Shown here: positions 52,565 through 62,417 of the stretch, piece after piece
Layout: each line of letters begins with the position of its first letter
How positions within the stretch are numbered: position 1 is the first letter of the stretch
NCBI RefSeq assembly: GCF_024168485.1
Contig: NZ_JALJVY010000001.1
Coordinates: 372,001 to 436,000 of the forward strand
Reading direction: 5' to 3'
DNA: 64,000 nucleotides
DNA from: Sphingobium sp. OAS761
GTDB lineage: Bacteria; Pseudomonadota; Alphaproteobacteria; Sphingomonadales; Sphingomonadaceae
Position numbers and translations under genes: made by a program
Notes under the pieces: model-generated
Told to the model about the DNA's origin: nothing
Databases searched by the model: none
What the model saw: only the letters and a program-made list of their open reading frames with translations

Positions 52565-52820
52565 TCGGGACCGGTCTGGCGCAAGCCGCCGCGCTTTGCG
52601 GTCGCGTCGCCTGCCCGCCCGCCCGTTTCGACGCCGACCACGGTCGTCGGACTGCCGATCCCGCCACGCCCGCGCTCCTTTTCCCCGTGAAATCGCCGCG
52701 TTCAGACTTTTTTCGTCAATTTGCGGCAGAATGCCACCCAGTGTCGGATTTCCTTACAGCCCTGTGTAAGAAATGGACGACGCGGTATGACGGGCAAGGG
52801 CGGCGGTAACCAGCGCGACG

Positions 52821-54209
52821 ATGATCAGGCTGTTCAAACATTATGTACCCCATGCCGTGCTGCTCCTGGGCATGCTGGATTTCGTCATGCTGTTGTGCGC
52901 AGCCGAGACCGGATGGGTGATGCGCGCCCAGCAGATCGGCATGGCGATCGAGCATGTCTCGACGCGCATCGGACCGCTGCTGAGCTTTGCCGTGGCGATA
53001 CAGACCGCGATGATCGCGGTGGGCGTCTATGGAACCGAAGCGCTGCAATCGATCCGTTTCGCCTTCGCGCGCTTGCTGGTCGCGGTGTCGCTCGGCGTCA
53101 TCTTCCTGTCGGTGGCCTATTTCCTGCTGCCGGGGATGACGCTCTGGCGCTCCAATTCGCTCTACGCCATGGGGCTGGCCCTGGTTCTCCTCCTTACGGT
53201 CAGGCTTCTGCTCGGCTCCATTATGGGCGGCGAGGCTTTCAAGCGGCGGCTTGTCGTCCTGGGCGCGGGCACCCGCGCCGACCGGATACGCGAGCTGGAG
53301 CGCAAGAAGGGCGCGGGCTTCCTGATCGTCGGCTATATCGCCATGAACGACGGGCCGCAGGTGATCGATGAGGCGATCAATCGCAACGCCATCTTCAACC
53401 TGGCCGATTTCGTCGTCCGCCTGAATGCCAGCGAAGTGGTGCTGGCGCTGGAGGAACGGCGCAACGCGCTGCCCCTGTCGGACCTGCTGCGGATCAAGAC
53501 GACCGGCGTCCACGTCAATGAGATTTCGACCTTCCTGGAGCGGGAAACCGGCCGGGTCGACCTGGCCAGCGTCAATCCCAGCTGGCTCATCTTCTCGGAC
53601 GGCTTTTCCGCCGGCCGCCGCCTGTCGAGTTTTGCCAAGCGCCTGTTCGACATCGTCGCCAGCACGATCCTGTTGCTGCTGACCGGCCCGGTCATCCTGA
53701 TCGCGGCGATCCTGGTCAAGCTGGACAGCAAGGGGCCGGCCTTCTACCGGCAGCAGCGCATCGGCCTCTACGGCCAGGAATTCTGGATCGTGAAGCTGCG
53801 GACGATGCGGCAGGACGCCGAAGTCGCGGGCAAGGCGGTCTGGGCTGAAAAGGACGATCCGCGCATCACGCGCCTCGGCTACTGGCTGCGCAAGCTGCGG
53901 ATAGACGAACTGCCGCAGACATGGACGGTGCTGAAGGGAGAGATGAGCTTCGTCGGCCCGCGCCCCGAACGGCGCCAGTTCGTCGAGGATCTGGAACAGC
54001 ATCTGCGCTATTATGCCGAACGGCATATGGTAAAGCCCGGCATCACCGGCTGGGCGCAGATCAACTATCCCTATGGCGCGTCGATCGAGGATGCTCGGCA
54101 CAAGCTGGAATATGACCTCTATTATGCGAAAAATTATACACCGTTCCTGGACCTGCTGATCCTGATCCAGACGGTGCGGGTCATCCTGTGGCCCGACGGC
54201 GCACGCTGA
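52821..54209 (+). CDS. PEP-CTERM system-associated sugar transferase (TIGR03013-type)
   Basis: A 462-residue polyprenyl-phosphate sugar-1-phosphate transferase. The N-terminal half has four or five membrane helices, then a Rossmann-like part (RRLVVLGAGTRADRIRELER). The C-terminal bacterial sugar transferase domain starts KRLFDIVASTILLLLTGPVI and has SKGPAFYRQQRIGLYGQEFW, LRTMRQD and MSFVGPRPERRQF. Such enzymes start exopolysaccharide units in genomes with exosortase XrtA. prsK begins 10 bases after it. The upstream 256 bases hold no clear promoter. Confidence 0.88.
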   Translation: MIRLFKHYVPHAVLLLGMLDFVMLLCAAETGWVMRAQQIGMAIEHVSTRIGPLLSFAVAIQTAMIAVGVYGTEALQSIRFAFARLLVAVSLGVIFLSVAYFLLPGMTLWRSNSLYAMGLALVLLLTVRLLLGSIMGGEAFKRRLVVLGAGTRADRIRELERKKGAGFLIVGYIAMNDGPQVIDEAINRNAIFNLADFVVRLNASEVVLALEERRNALPLSDLLRIKTTGVHVNEISTFLERETGRVDLASVNPSWLIFSDGFSAGRRLSSFAKRLFDIVASTILLLLTGPVILIAAILVKLDSKGPAFYRQQRIGLYGQEFWIVKLRTMRQDAEVAGKAVWAEKDDPRITRLGYWLRKLRIDELPQTWTVLKGEMSFVGPRPERRQFVEDLEQHLRYYAERHMVKPGITGWAQINYPYGASIEDARHKLEYDLYYAKNYTPFLDLLILIQTVRVILWPDGAR

Positions 54210-54219
54210 CGCCCTGATC

Positions 54220-56292
54220 ATGGGGACGCTGCTGCAATTTGTCGGCGACTGGGGCCATGCTCTCGCGGCGGTCCTGTTCGCGGCGCTGGGCATCTTCCTG
54301 TTCCGGCGGCGGGAGGAAGCGGTCGAGCCGCGCCTGCTCGTCGCGGCGCTGCTGCTGACATCCTGCTGGGCGCTCTACGTGTCCTTCGGCGGCGTGTCCA
54401 AACCGCTGTCCGGCATCGGCGAAAGCATCCGCAACGGCGCGTGGCTGATAACCCTTTTCGTCCTGTTCCGCCGGGGACCGGCCGGCCGCACCGCGCCGAT
54501 GCAGGCCGTCAGCGCAGTCTACGCCGTGCTCGCCGGCCTGCTGATACTACAGACGTTCATCGATCTGGGATGGCGGCAGATCCCGGCCAGCAGCGACGTG
54601 CAGCACGCGCTCGTCAAGCTGTCGCTGATCCTGCGCATGATGGCGGCGGTGGGCTGCCTGCTGCTCGTGCATCATCTCTACACCGCGTGGCCATCGCGGG
54701 AACGGCAGGGCATTGCCCTGTTGCTGGGTGCGCTGGCGGCGATGTGGACCTATGATCTCAACCTGTACACGATCTGCTATTTCGCCCCCGGCCGGGTGAG
54801 CGAGCTTTATGCGCTGCGCGGGCTGGCCATGGCGCTGCTGGCGCCGGTGATCGCGCTTGCGCTGCGCAGGAACATGGCGGATCGACTGCAACTGTCGCGT
54901 ACCCTGACCTTTCAGTCGCTCTCCCTGGTCGCGGTGCTGCTCTATGTCGTGGTGCTGAGCGCCCTTGCGGTCCTCATAGAATTGATCGCCGGCCCCTATG
55001 CCCGCGTGATAGAGATCGGGGCCGTCTTCTTCTCGGCCGTCACCGTGCTCGCTCTGCTGCCGTCTCCCCGGTTCAGGGCGCTGTGGAAAGTGCAGGTCGC
55101 CAAGCATTTTTTCCAGCATCGCTACGACTATCGCGCCGAATGGCTGCGTTTCGGCGAGACCATCGGCCGGTCGGGGGCCGATGCGCCGCCGCTTTTCGTG
55201 CGCGTCGCAAAGGCGGTGGCCGACATTACGGATTCGCCGGCCGCCATGCTGATGCTGCGCGACGCGGCCGGCGGCCTGTCGTTCGAAGGTCACTGGAACT
55301 GGGATGGCGACCTGCCCGATGCCGCGACCATATCGGCGGAACAGGCCGAACGGATGGAGCAGACCGGCTGGATATTCGATTTGGCGGTGCCGGGATCGTC
55401 CTCCGCCCTGCCGGACGCCCTGTCGGCCAGCCCGCGCGCCTGGGCACTGGCGCCGCTGATCCACTATGACCGGCTGGTCGGCGCCATCCTGCTCGCCCGT
55501 CCGCCGGTCGACCGGCGGCTGGACTGGGAGGATTTCGACATGCTCCGCGCCGCCGGGCGGCAGGCCGCCACCTATATCAGCGAAGCGCAGGGGCAGAAGG
55601 CGCTGGACGACGCCCGCCATTTCGACGAATTCAACCGTCGCTTCGCCTTCATCATCCACGATATCAAGAATCTGGTCAGTCAATTGTCGCTGCTGGCCCG
55701 CAATGCCGAACGTCATGCCGACAACCCGGATTTTCGCGCCGACATGTTGCTGACGCTCAAGGAATCGGTCGGCCGGATGAACGACATGCTTGCCCGCCTG
55801 TCGCAGCATAATCGCGGCCGGGCGGAAGAACCGCGGGCGCTGGACCTGCGTCCCATACTGGACCGGGTGGCTGACGCGCGCGCGCGCCATCATGCGCTGG
55901 CCGTATCGGGTCAGGCCCCGGCAGCTCTGGCCGACCCGGCCCGCGTCGAACAGATACTCATACATCTGATCCAGAACGCCATCGATGCCAGTCCGCCCGA
56001 CGCGCCGGTCGAATTGCGCCTGTCGGCCGATGATACAGGTGTCGTGGTGGACATCGTCGATCGCGGATGCGGCATGAGCGCCGATTTCATCCGGCGCGAC
56101 CTGTTCAAACCCTTTTCGTCCAGCAAGACGGGCGGCTTCGGCCTTGGAGCGTTCGAGGCGCGCGCGCTGGCGCAGGCGATGGGCGGCCGGATCGACGTGG
56201 AGAGCAAGACCGGTGCGGGCACCCGTTTCACCCTGCGCCTGCCGCGCGCGGTGGCCGGCACCGATGATCATGTCCGGGAGAAGGCAGCCTGA
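54220..56292 (+). CDS. prsK: PEP-CTERM system histidine kinase PrsK
   Basis: A 690-residue membrane kinase. About eight hydrophobic helices occupy the N-terminal 280 residues (HALAAVLFAALGIFLF, LVAALLLTSCWALYVSFGGV and others). A GAF-like domain follows (about 325-445). The kinase core starts FNRRFAFIIHDIKNLVSQLS, with His in IIHDIKN, and the ATPase has QNAIDASP, DRGCGMS and FGLGAFEARALAQAMGG. This matches PrsK, which phosphorylates PrsR. Its stop overlaps the prsR ATG (TGATG). Confidence 0.9.
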   Translation: MGTLLQFVGDWGHALAAVLFAALGIFLFRRREEAVEPRLLVAALLLTSCWALYVSFGGVSKPLSGIGESIRNGAWLITLFVLFRRGPAGRTAPMQAVSAVYAVLAGLLILQTFIDLGWRQIPASSDVQHALVKLSLILRMMAAVGCLLLVHHLYTAWPSRERQGIALLLGALAAMWTYDLNLYTICYFAPGRVSELYALRGLAMALLAPVIALALRRNMADRLQLSRTLTFQSLSLVAVLLYVVVLSALAVLIELIAGPYARVIEIGAVFFSAVTVLALLPSPRFRALWKVQVAKHFFQHRYDYRAEWLRFGETIGRSGADAPPLFVRVAKAVADITDSPAAMLMLRDAAGGLSFEGHWNWDGDLPDAATISAEQAERMEQTGWIFDLAVPGSSSALPDALSASPRAWALAPLIHYDRLVGAILLARPPVDRRLDWEDFDMLRAAGRQAATYISEAQGQKALDDARHFDEFNRRFAFIIHDIKNLVSQLSLLARNAERHADNPDFRADMLLTLKESVGRMNDMLARLSQHNRGRAEEPRALDLRPILDRVADARARHHALAVSGQAPAALADPARVEQILIHLIQNAIDASPPDAPVELRLSADDTGVVVDIVDRGCGMSADFIRRDLFKPFSSSKTGGFGLGAFEARALAQAMGGRIDVESKTGAGTRFTLRLPRAVAGTDDHVREKAA

Positions 56293-57656
56293 TGAGCGAC
56301 ACGCGGCCCAAATTGCTGATCGTGGAAGATGATCCGGGGCTCCAGCGTCAGTTGCGCTGGGCCTATGACGATTACCGGCTGTTCATCGCCGGCGACCGGG
56401 AAGAAGCGATCGAGATGCTGCGCGCCGAAACGCCCGACGTCGTCACGCTGGACCTTGGCCTGCCGCCCGATCCCGACGGCACCAGCGAAGGCTTCGCCAC
56501 GTTGGCGGAGATATTGCGGATCAAGCCCGATACGAAAGTCATCGTGGCGTCTGGCCATGGTGCCCGGGAAAGCGCGCTGGAGGCGATCGCCGGGGGCGCC
56601 TATGATTTCTACCAGAAGCCGGTCGATATCGACGAGCTGGGCCTGATCGTGCGGCGCGCGTTTCACGTGCGCGCACTGGAGCAGGAAAATATGCGCCTTG
56701 CCGAAACCCTGCCCGGCGACGGGCCGGTGCTCGGCCGGTTGATCACCGGCGCGCCGGAAATGGCGCGGGTGGCCCGCACGATAGAGCGGGTCGCGGGCGC
56801 GCAGGTGTCGGTCATGCTGCTTGGCGCCAGCGGCACGGGCAAGGAATTGCTGGCCCAGGGCCTGCATGATGCCAGCCCCCGCCGCGCGGGCGCGTTCGTC
56901 GCGATCAATTGCGCCGCGATCCCCGAAAACCTGCTGGAATCGGAACTGTTCGGCCATGAAAAGGGCGCCTTCACCGGCGCCATCCGGACGATGCCCGGCA
57001 AGATCGAGCAGGCGCAGGGCGGCACGCTCTTCCTGGACGAGGTGGGCGATTTGCCGCTGTCGCTCCAGGCCAAGCTGTTGCGTTTCCTTCAGGACCGGGT
57101 GATCGAACGGATCGGCGGGCGGCAACCCATCGCCGTCGACACCCGGATCGCCTGCGCGACTCACCAGAATCTGGAAGAAATGATCGCCGCCGGCACCTTC
57201 CGGGAAGATCTCTTCTATCGCCTCGCCGAAATCGTCGTGCGTATTCCCGCGCTCAAGGAACGGCCGGGCGATCCCGCCTTGCTCGCGCGTCATTTCCTGT
57301 CGCGTTTCGCCCGCGAAATGAATCCGCAGGTGAAGGGGCTGGCGCCCGACGCGCTCGCCGCGCTCGATGCCTGGCACTGGCCCGGCAATGTGCGGGAACT
57401 GGAAAACCGGATCAAGCGCGCGGTGATCATGGCCGACGGCAAGCTGGTCACGGCGGCCGACCTCGATCTGGACGAGGACCGGGTAGAGGGCGGGGAACTG
57501 GTCAATCTGAAGGCGGCCCGTGAAATGGCGGATCGCCGTGCCATTCGCCGCGCCATCGCCCGGACGGACGGCAATATCTCCGGTGCGGCCAAGATGCTGG
57601 GGATCAGCCGGCCGACGCTGTACGACCTGCTCAAGCAATATCAGATGCAGGGCTGA
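56292..57656 (+). CDS. prsR: PEP-CTERM system sigma-54 response regulator PrsR
   Basis: A 454-residue NtrC-type activator. The receiver has acidic pocket IVEDD and phospho-acceptor Asp54 in LDLGLPPDPD. The AAA+ domain has Walker A GASGTGKE, the sigma-54 contact loop GAFTGA and Walker B GGTLFLDEVGDLPLSLQ. The C-terminal Fis-type helix-turn-helix is GNISGAAKMLGISRPTLYDL. It should open -24/-12 promoters of PEP-CTERM and polysaccharide genes. Coupled to prsK and followed by prsT 5 bases later. Confidence 0.93.
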   Translation: MSDTRPKLLIVEDDPGLQRQLRWAYDDYRLFIAGDREEAIEMLRAETPDVVTLDLGLPPDPDGTSEGFATLAEILRIKPDTKVIVASGHGARESALEAIAGGAYDFYQKPVDIDELGLIVRRAFHVRALEQENMRLAETLPGDGPVLGRLITGAPEMARVARTIERVAGAQVSVMLLGASGTGKELLAQGLHDASPRRAGAFVAINCAAIPENLLESELFGHEKGAFTGAIRTMPGKIEQAQGGTLFLDEVGDLPLSLQAKLLRFLQDRVIERIGGRQPIAVDTRIACATHQNLEEMIAAGTFREDLFYRLAEIVVRIPALKERPGDPALLARHFLSRFAREMNPQVKGLAPDALAALDAWHWPGNVRELENRIKRAVIMADGKLVTAADLDLDEDRVEGGELVNLKAAREMADRRAIRRAIARTDGNISGAAKMLGISRPTLYDLLKQYQMQG

Positions 57657-57661
57657 CCGCG

Positions 57662-59662
57662 ATGCGCAGATCACGCCTTTTTCTGCTGGCCGGTTTCGCC
57701 CTGTTGCTGATCGCCGTGGTCGGCCTGTGGCAATGGCGGGGCCATGAACGGGACGGCAGCGCGGCGCTCGCGCGCGGGCTGGCCGCGCTCGACAAGGGCG
57801 ATGCCCGCGTCGCGCGGGTCGAACTGATGAATGCCATCAAGGCGGCGCCGCGATCGGCCGCCGCGCACCGGGCGCAGGCGCGCGCGCTCGTCCTGCTGGG
57901 CGACGGCGCCGGGGCCGAGGCGGAAGTGGAACGGACACGCGCGCTCGGGGCGCCGGCCGCCGACACCCGCGCGGTCATGGCCGAAGCCCTGTTGTTGCAG
58001 GGAAACGCCGCTGCCGCCGCGCGCGAAGCAGAGGCGCTGGACGTTCCGGACGGGGATCGCGACGCCGCGGACCGGATGGCCGCCCGCGCCGCGCTTGCGC
58101 AGGACGATCCGCGCACCGCGCAGCGGCTGCTCGCCCGGCTGCTGCAACGCGCGCCCGCCGATGTGCAGGCTTGGGTCGATCTGGGCCGTTTGCGGCTCGC
58201 CGTCGGTGATCAGGCGGGCGCGATCGCGGCCGCGGACCACGCCGTGGCCCTTTCGCCAAACTCGGCAAGGGCGCTGACCCTGCGTGCCGAACTGACCCGT
58301 GCCCAATATGGCCTGAGCGCGTCCCTGCCCTGGTTCGACCGGGCGCTGGTGGCCGATCCCGCTTCGGTCCCGACCATGGAACAATATGCCGCGACGCTGG
58401 CCGACGCGGGGCAGGCGGGGCGGATGCTGGCCCTCACGCGGCGGATATTGGCGCTCGACCCGGGCAATCCGCGCGCCTTGCTGATGCAGGCGGTGATGGC
58501 GGCGCGGGCAGACCGGCCGGACCTGGCGCGCGCGCTGCTTGACCGGACGCAGGGGCGGCTGGACGAAGAACCGGCGACCCGGCTGCTGCGCGGGACGCTG
58601 CATCTGGCGGACGGAAACGCGGTCCTGGCTGCCGAGGCGCTGGCGCCGCTGGTTGCCGCGCAACCGGACAACAGGACCGCGCGCACCCTGCTCGGACGGG
58701 CGCAACTGATGGCCGGCGATGCCGCGTCGGCCGCGGCGACGCTTGCCCCGGCCGTGGCCCAGCGCGACGCCGGTCCCTATATATTGACCCTCGCGGCGCG
58801 GGCGCAGGAAATGCTGGGCCATCGCGCCATGGCCGGCGACATGCTGGCGCGTGCGGCATGGCCGGTGCGCGCTGCGACCGACAGTTTCGCCAGCCCGCGC
58901 GATGCCATCGTGGCGTCCGGACCGGCCCCGGCCGATCCGGCCACGGCCCATGACAATATTCCCTATATCCGCGCCCTGATGCGGGCCGGTCGCACCGGTC
59001 AAGCGGTCGCCCGGGCTCGCCTGCTGAGCGACGCCAATCCCGGCGCACCGGCGGCGTGGCTCATTCTGGGCGATACGTTCGACTTGGCAGGTCGTCCGGG
59101 TGATGCCGCGCGCGCCTATGAAAGCGCGGCCAATATCCGTTTCGACCGGGCGGCGGCGCTGCGGCTCGCGGCGGCTTGGGGCAGGGCGGGCGACAGCGCG
59201 CGCGCAGCCCAGGTCGTCCAGCTCTTCCTGGCGCAGAACCCGACCGACCCGGACATGCTGCGGGTCGGCGCGGCGATGGCGATGGAACGGCGCGACTGGC
59301 GCGGTGCCCTGCGGATGCTGCAGGCGGTACGGGCGCAGCTGGGCGATGCCGACGCCCTGTTGATGGCCGACCTTTCGCGGGCTGCGCTTGAAACCGGGGA
59401 CCGGATCGCCGCGCGGGCCTATGCCGCCCATGCCTATCGGCTGATGCCGGCCAATCCGGTGACGGCGGATGCGCTGGGCTGGGTGTTGCTCAACAGCGGC
59501 GCGGACGCGCGCGAAGCGGTGGACCTGCTGGAAAAGGCGGTCGCGCTGGCGCCCGCGCAGCCGGTGCTGCGCCAGCATCTCAGTCGCGCCTATGCGGCGG
59601 TGGGGCGAACGAAGGAAGCGCGCCTGGTGCTGTCGACCGGAGCGACGACGCCGGAAAGCTAG
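57662..59662 (+). CDS. prsT: PEP-CTERM system TPR protein PrsT
   Basis: A 666-residue protein with an N-terminal membrane helix (LFLLAGFALLLIAVVGLWQW, about 6-25) and then TPR-like helical repeats throughout (ALARGLAALDKGDARVARVE, AAAHRAQARALVLLGDGAGA, VTADALGWVLLNSGADAREA). The repeats face the periplasm. PrsT is found next to PrsK and PrsR in exosortase genomes and may help polymer or PEP-CTERM protein export. It lacks a lipobox. It ends the cluster; 87 bases without a clear terminator follow. Confidence 0.87.
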   Translation: MRRSRLFLLAGFALLLIAVVGLWQWRGHERDGSAALARGLAALDKGDARVARVELMNAIKAAPRSAAAHRAQARALVLLGDGAGAEAEVERTRALGAPAADTRAVMAEALLLQGNAAAAAREAEALDVPDGDRDAADRMAARAALAQDDPRTAQRLLARLLQRAPADVQAWVDLGRLRLAVGDQAGAIAAADHAVALSPNSARALTLRAELTRAQYGLSASLPWFDRALVADPASVPTMEQYAATLADAGQAGRMLALTRRILALDPGNPRALLMQAVMAARADRPDLARALLDRTQGRLDEEPATRLLRGTLHLADGNAVLAAEALAPLVAAQPDNRTARTLLGRAQLMAGDAASAAATLAPAVAQRDAGPYILTLAARAQEMLGHRAMAGDMLARAAWPVRAATDSFASPRDAIVASGPAPADPATAHDNIPYIRALMRAGRTGQAVARARLLSDANPGAPAAWLILGDTFDLAGRPGDAARAYESAANIRFDRAAALRLAAAWGRAGDSARAAQVVQLFLAQNPTDPDMLRVGAAMAMERRDWRGALRMLQAVRAQLGDADALLMADLSRAALETGDRIAARAYAAHAYRLMPANPVTADALGWVLLNSGADAREAVDLLEKAVALAPAQPVLRQHLSRAYAAVGRTKEARLVLSTGATTPES

Positions 59663-59749
59663 AGGCGGTTCGGGTCGACCGTTCCGGGCTACGGCCCGGA
59701 CAATGCGGGGTTCAGACCTACAGGCGTCTTCGCCCGGCCCGAAAGCGCG

Positions 59750-60094
59750 CTAGACCTTCTGAACGTCCAGGTCGTCGCTGCGCAGTCCCAGCCGCCGAAT
59801 CTGCGCCGCCACGGGCGGCCATGTCGTTTCCAGAAAGCGGCGACATTCCATGTCACGCAGCCGCCGTGTCGCGCCATCGGCGACGAACATGCCGATGCCC
59901 CGCTTCACCACGACCAGCCCGTCGTCCTGAAAGCTCTGATACGCCTTGGCGACGGTCAGCGGATTGGCCCCCTGGCTTGCCGCGAACGCCCGCACCGATG
60001 GCAGCAAGTCTCCATCGCGGAAGGCGCCGTCCAATATGGATGCCGTGATGATTTCCCGCAGGCGCAGATAAACAGGCTTGGATTCGTCGACCAT
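59750..60094 (-). CDS. GntR family regulator (YtrA-like)
   Basis: A 114-residue regulator. The winged helix has PVYLRLREIITASILDGAFR and LPSVRAFAASQGANPLTVAK, then QDDGLVVVKRGIGMFV. Only a short helical C-terminus (about 40 residues) remains in place of an effector domain, the YtrA pattern, often found with ABC transporter genes, none of which is here. It is convergent with prsT. Confidence 0.85.
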   Translation of the reverse strand: MVDESKPVYLRLREIITASILDGAFRDGDLLPSVRAFAASQGANPLTVAKAYQSFQDDGLVVVKRGIGMFVADGATRRLRDMECRRFLETTWPPVAAQIRRLGLRSDDLDVQKV

Positions 60095-60165
60095 GGTGCA
60101 TCAGTGCCATAATACAGCGAGTGGGGTCAATGCGCCGCATTACGAAAATTGCGCAAAAAGCGTAA

Positions 60166-60744
60166 TTATCTATCCCAATCGAACACTACCGTATTATAAT
60201 TTGGCCGAGGGCGTTCTTCCTGTGCCTTGCCCGGTGTTCCGATGAAGACGAAGCCGGCGATCCGCTCGCCCTCCCGGCCGAATGCGTCGCATACCGTCGC
60301 ATTGTAGCTGGGCCAGCCGGTCAGCCATCCGCCGGCAAAGCCCAGCGCATGGGCCGCGTGCAGCAGGTTCATGATCGCGGCGCCCGCCGACAGCTCCTGT
60401 TCCCACACCGGAATCTTGCTGCCTGGCACCGGCGACGACAGGGCGACGACCAGCGTTGGCGCCTGATGCGCGAACTGGTGCATCGTTTCGATCTCCAGCC
60501 GCCCGGCATCCGGCTTTTCGGCGCGATACGCATCCTCCAGCAGCCGGGCCAGCGCCGCCCGCTGGTCCTGGCGCACGATGACGAACCGCCACGGCGCCAG
60601 CTTGCCGTGATCGGGCGTGCGAAGCGCGATTTCCAGAATCTGCCGCAACTGGTCGTCGTCGGGACCGGGGGCGATCAGGTCGCGCGGCTTGCCGGACCGG
60701 CGGGTGCGCAGCAGGGCGATGGGGGAGGAAAGGTCGTTGAACAT
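60166..60744 (-). CDS. nitroreductase family protein (YdjA-like)
   Basis: A 192-residue FMN enzyme. The start MFNDLSSPIALLRTRRSGKP has the Arg-rich FMN loop. Other parts are RTPDHGKLAPWRFVIVRQDQ and LLHAAHALGFAGGWLTGWPS, then RIAGFVFIGTPGKAQEERPR. It is the short YdjA group, with loose substrate range. ATG 60744 is used; the frame extends to 60864. It lies 71 bases upstream of the GntR gene on the same strand. Confidence 0.88.
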   Translation of the reverse strand: MFNDLSSPIALLRTRRSGKPRDLIAPGPDDDQLRQILEIALRTPDHGKLAPWRFVIVRQDQRAALARLLEDAYRAEKPDAGRLEIETMHQFAHQAPTLVVALSSPVPGSKIPVWEQELSAGAAIMNLLHAAHALGFAGGWLTGWPSYNATVCDAFGREGERIAGFVFIGTPGKAQEERPRPNYNTVVFDWDR

Positions 60745-60887
60745 CGCCGCGACAGATGGCGCGGGCATCGGTCCGGCGCAAGGGGGGCGCGCGCCGCTTT
60801 GACAGGCTCCTGCGTTCCGCTCTAGGCTGGCCGCATAAACGGTGCGCCTGGTCGGACCGGTCACAAGATAGTCGAAAAGGGTGCCGG

Positions 60888-62417
60888 ATGGCGACTTCGG
60901 ACATGATGGCGGTGGGGCCGGGCAAAACCTGGCTCGGCCATCCGCGCGGGCTGTATCTGCTGTTCTTCGCGGAAATGTGGGAACGCTTCTCCTATTACGG
61001 GATGCGCGCCATCCTGATTTTCTACCTGACCAAGCATTTCCTGTTCGGCGAGGACAAGGCCTATCTGCTGTACGGGGCCTATACCTCGCTGGTCTACATA
61101 ACGCCGGTGATCGGCGGTTACCTGTCCGACCGCTACCTCGGCCCGCGCAAGGCGGTGACGGCGGGCGGCATATTCATCGCCATCGGCCATTTCCTGATCG
61201 CGCTGACCGAAGGGCCGGGGGGGCAGGACTTCTATTTCCTCAACGGCTTCTACCTTGCCCTTGCCAGCATCATCGTGGGCACCGGCTTCCTGAAGGCCAA
61301 CGTGTCGGTTCTGGTCGGCGAACTTTATGCGCGCGACGATCACCGCCGCGACCCCGCCTATTCCATCTTCTACATGGGCATCAACATGGGCGGGATGCTC
61401 GGTCCCATCGTCTGCGGCCTGCTGGGCGAATTGTGGGGGTGGAGCTGGGGCTTCGGCGCGGCGGGCGTGGGCATGCTGCTTGGCCTCGTCATGTTCGTGT
61501 GGCTCAAGCCATGGCTGATGGGCCGGGGCGAACCGCCCCGGCCGCAAACCCTGCGCGCGCCGACGGCTGTCGGCCTGTCGCAGGAATGGACCATCTATCT
61601 GGGCGCGGCGCTGGGCGTCGCCGGGGTCTGGCTGGTCATCCGCTATGCCGAATGGCTTGGCTATGCACTGCTGGCATTTTCCGCGCTGACGGTGGTTTAC
61701 ATCCTGTGGCGGGCGGTCGGCACGCTGGGCCGGATCGATCGCGACCGGATCTTTGCCGCCCTGTTCCTGATCGCGCTCAACCCGCTGTTCTGGGGCCTGT
61801 TCGAACAGACCGGATCGTCCCTCAACATCTTCACCGACCGCAATGTCGATCGCATGATCATGGGCTGGGACGTGCCCGCGTCGGTGTTCCAGTCGGTCAA
61901 CTCGATCTTCATCATCCTGCTGGCGCCGTTGTTCGCCCTGCTGTGGACCCTGCTCGACAAGCGGCGGCTGGAACCGTCATCGCCCGCGAAGTTCGGCATC
62001 GGCCTGATCCTGTGCGGCGCGGGGTTCCTGGTCCTGGTTGCGGGAGCCGCGATGGCGGGCGCTCGGCTCACGCCGGTGATCTTCGTCTTCCTGATCTACC
62101 TGCTGCACACCATGGCCGAACTCTGCTTCTCGCCTGTCGGTCTGTCCGCCATGACGCGCCTGTCGGTGTCGAACATGGTCGGGCTGGTGATGGGCACATG
62201 GTTCCTTGCCATGGCGGCCGGCAACTTTATCGCCGGGTTGATCGCGCGCGCCACCGGCAGCGGGGAAGCGGGCGACGTATCGCAGGTGCTTGACGTGTAC
62301 AGCCGGATCGGCTGGTTCTCGGTGGTGATGGGGGGCGTCGTGCTGCTGCTGGCGCCGCTGGTGACGCGCATGATGCACCTCGACAGCATCGGTTCGGACA
62401 GGGAGGAACAGGCATGA
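60888..62417 (+). CDS. POT family proton-dependent peptide transporter
   Basis: A 509-residue MFS transporter for di- and tripeptides with 12-14 helices. The proton-coupling motif is EMWERFSYYGMRAIL (ExxERFxYY) near residue 30. GGYLSDRYLGPRKA and the PTR2 signature region FYMGINMGGMLGPIVCGLLG follow, then LFEQTGSSLNIF and LLHTMAELCFSPVGLSAMTR. ATG 60888 begins MATSDMMAVG. The first amidohydrolase overlaps its stop (ATGA), so peptide uptake and the hydrolase are coupled. Confidence 0.93.
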   Translation: MATSDMMAVGPGKTWLGHPRGLYLLFFAEMWERFSYYGMRAILIFYLTKHFLFGEDKAYLLYGAYTSLVYITPVIGGYLSDRYLGPRKAVTAGGIFIAIGHFLIALTEGPGGQDFYFLNGFYLALASIIVGTGFLKANVSVLVGELYARDDHRRDPAYSIFYMGINMGGMLGPIVCGLLGELWGWSWGFGAAGVGMLLGLVMFVWLKPWLMGRGEPPRPQTLRAPTAVGLSQEWTIYLGAALGVAGVWLVIRYAEWLGYALLAFSALTVVYILWRAVGTLGRIDRDRIFAALFLIALNPLFWGLFEQTGSSLNIFTDRNVDRMIMGWDVPASVFQSVNSIFIILLAPLFALLWTLLDKRRLEPSSPAKFGIGLILCGAGFLVLVAGAAMAGARLTPVIFVFLIYLLHTMAELCFSPVGLSAMTRLSVSNMVGLVMGTWFLAMAAGNFIAGLIARATGSGEAGDVSQVLDVYSRIGWFSVVMGGVVLLLAPLVTRMMHLDSIGSDREEQA

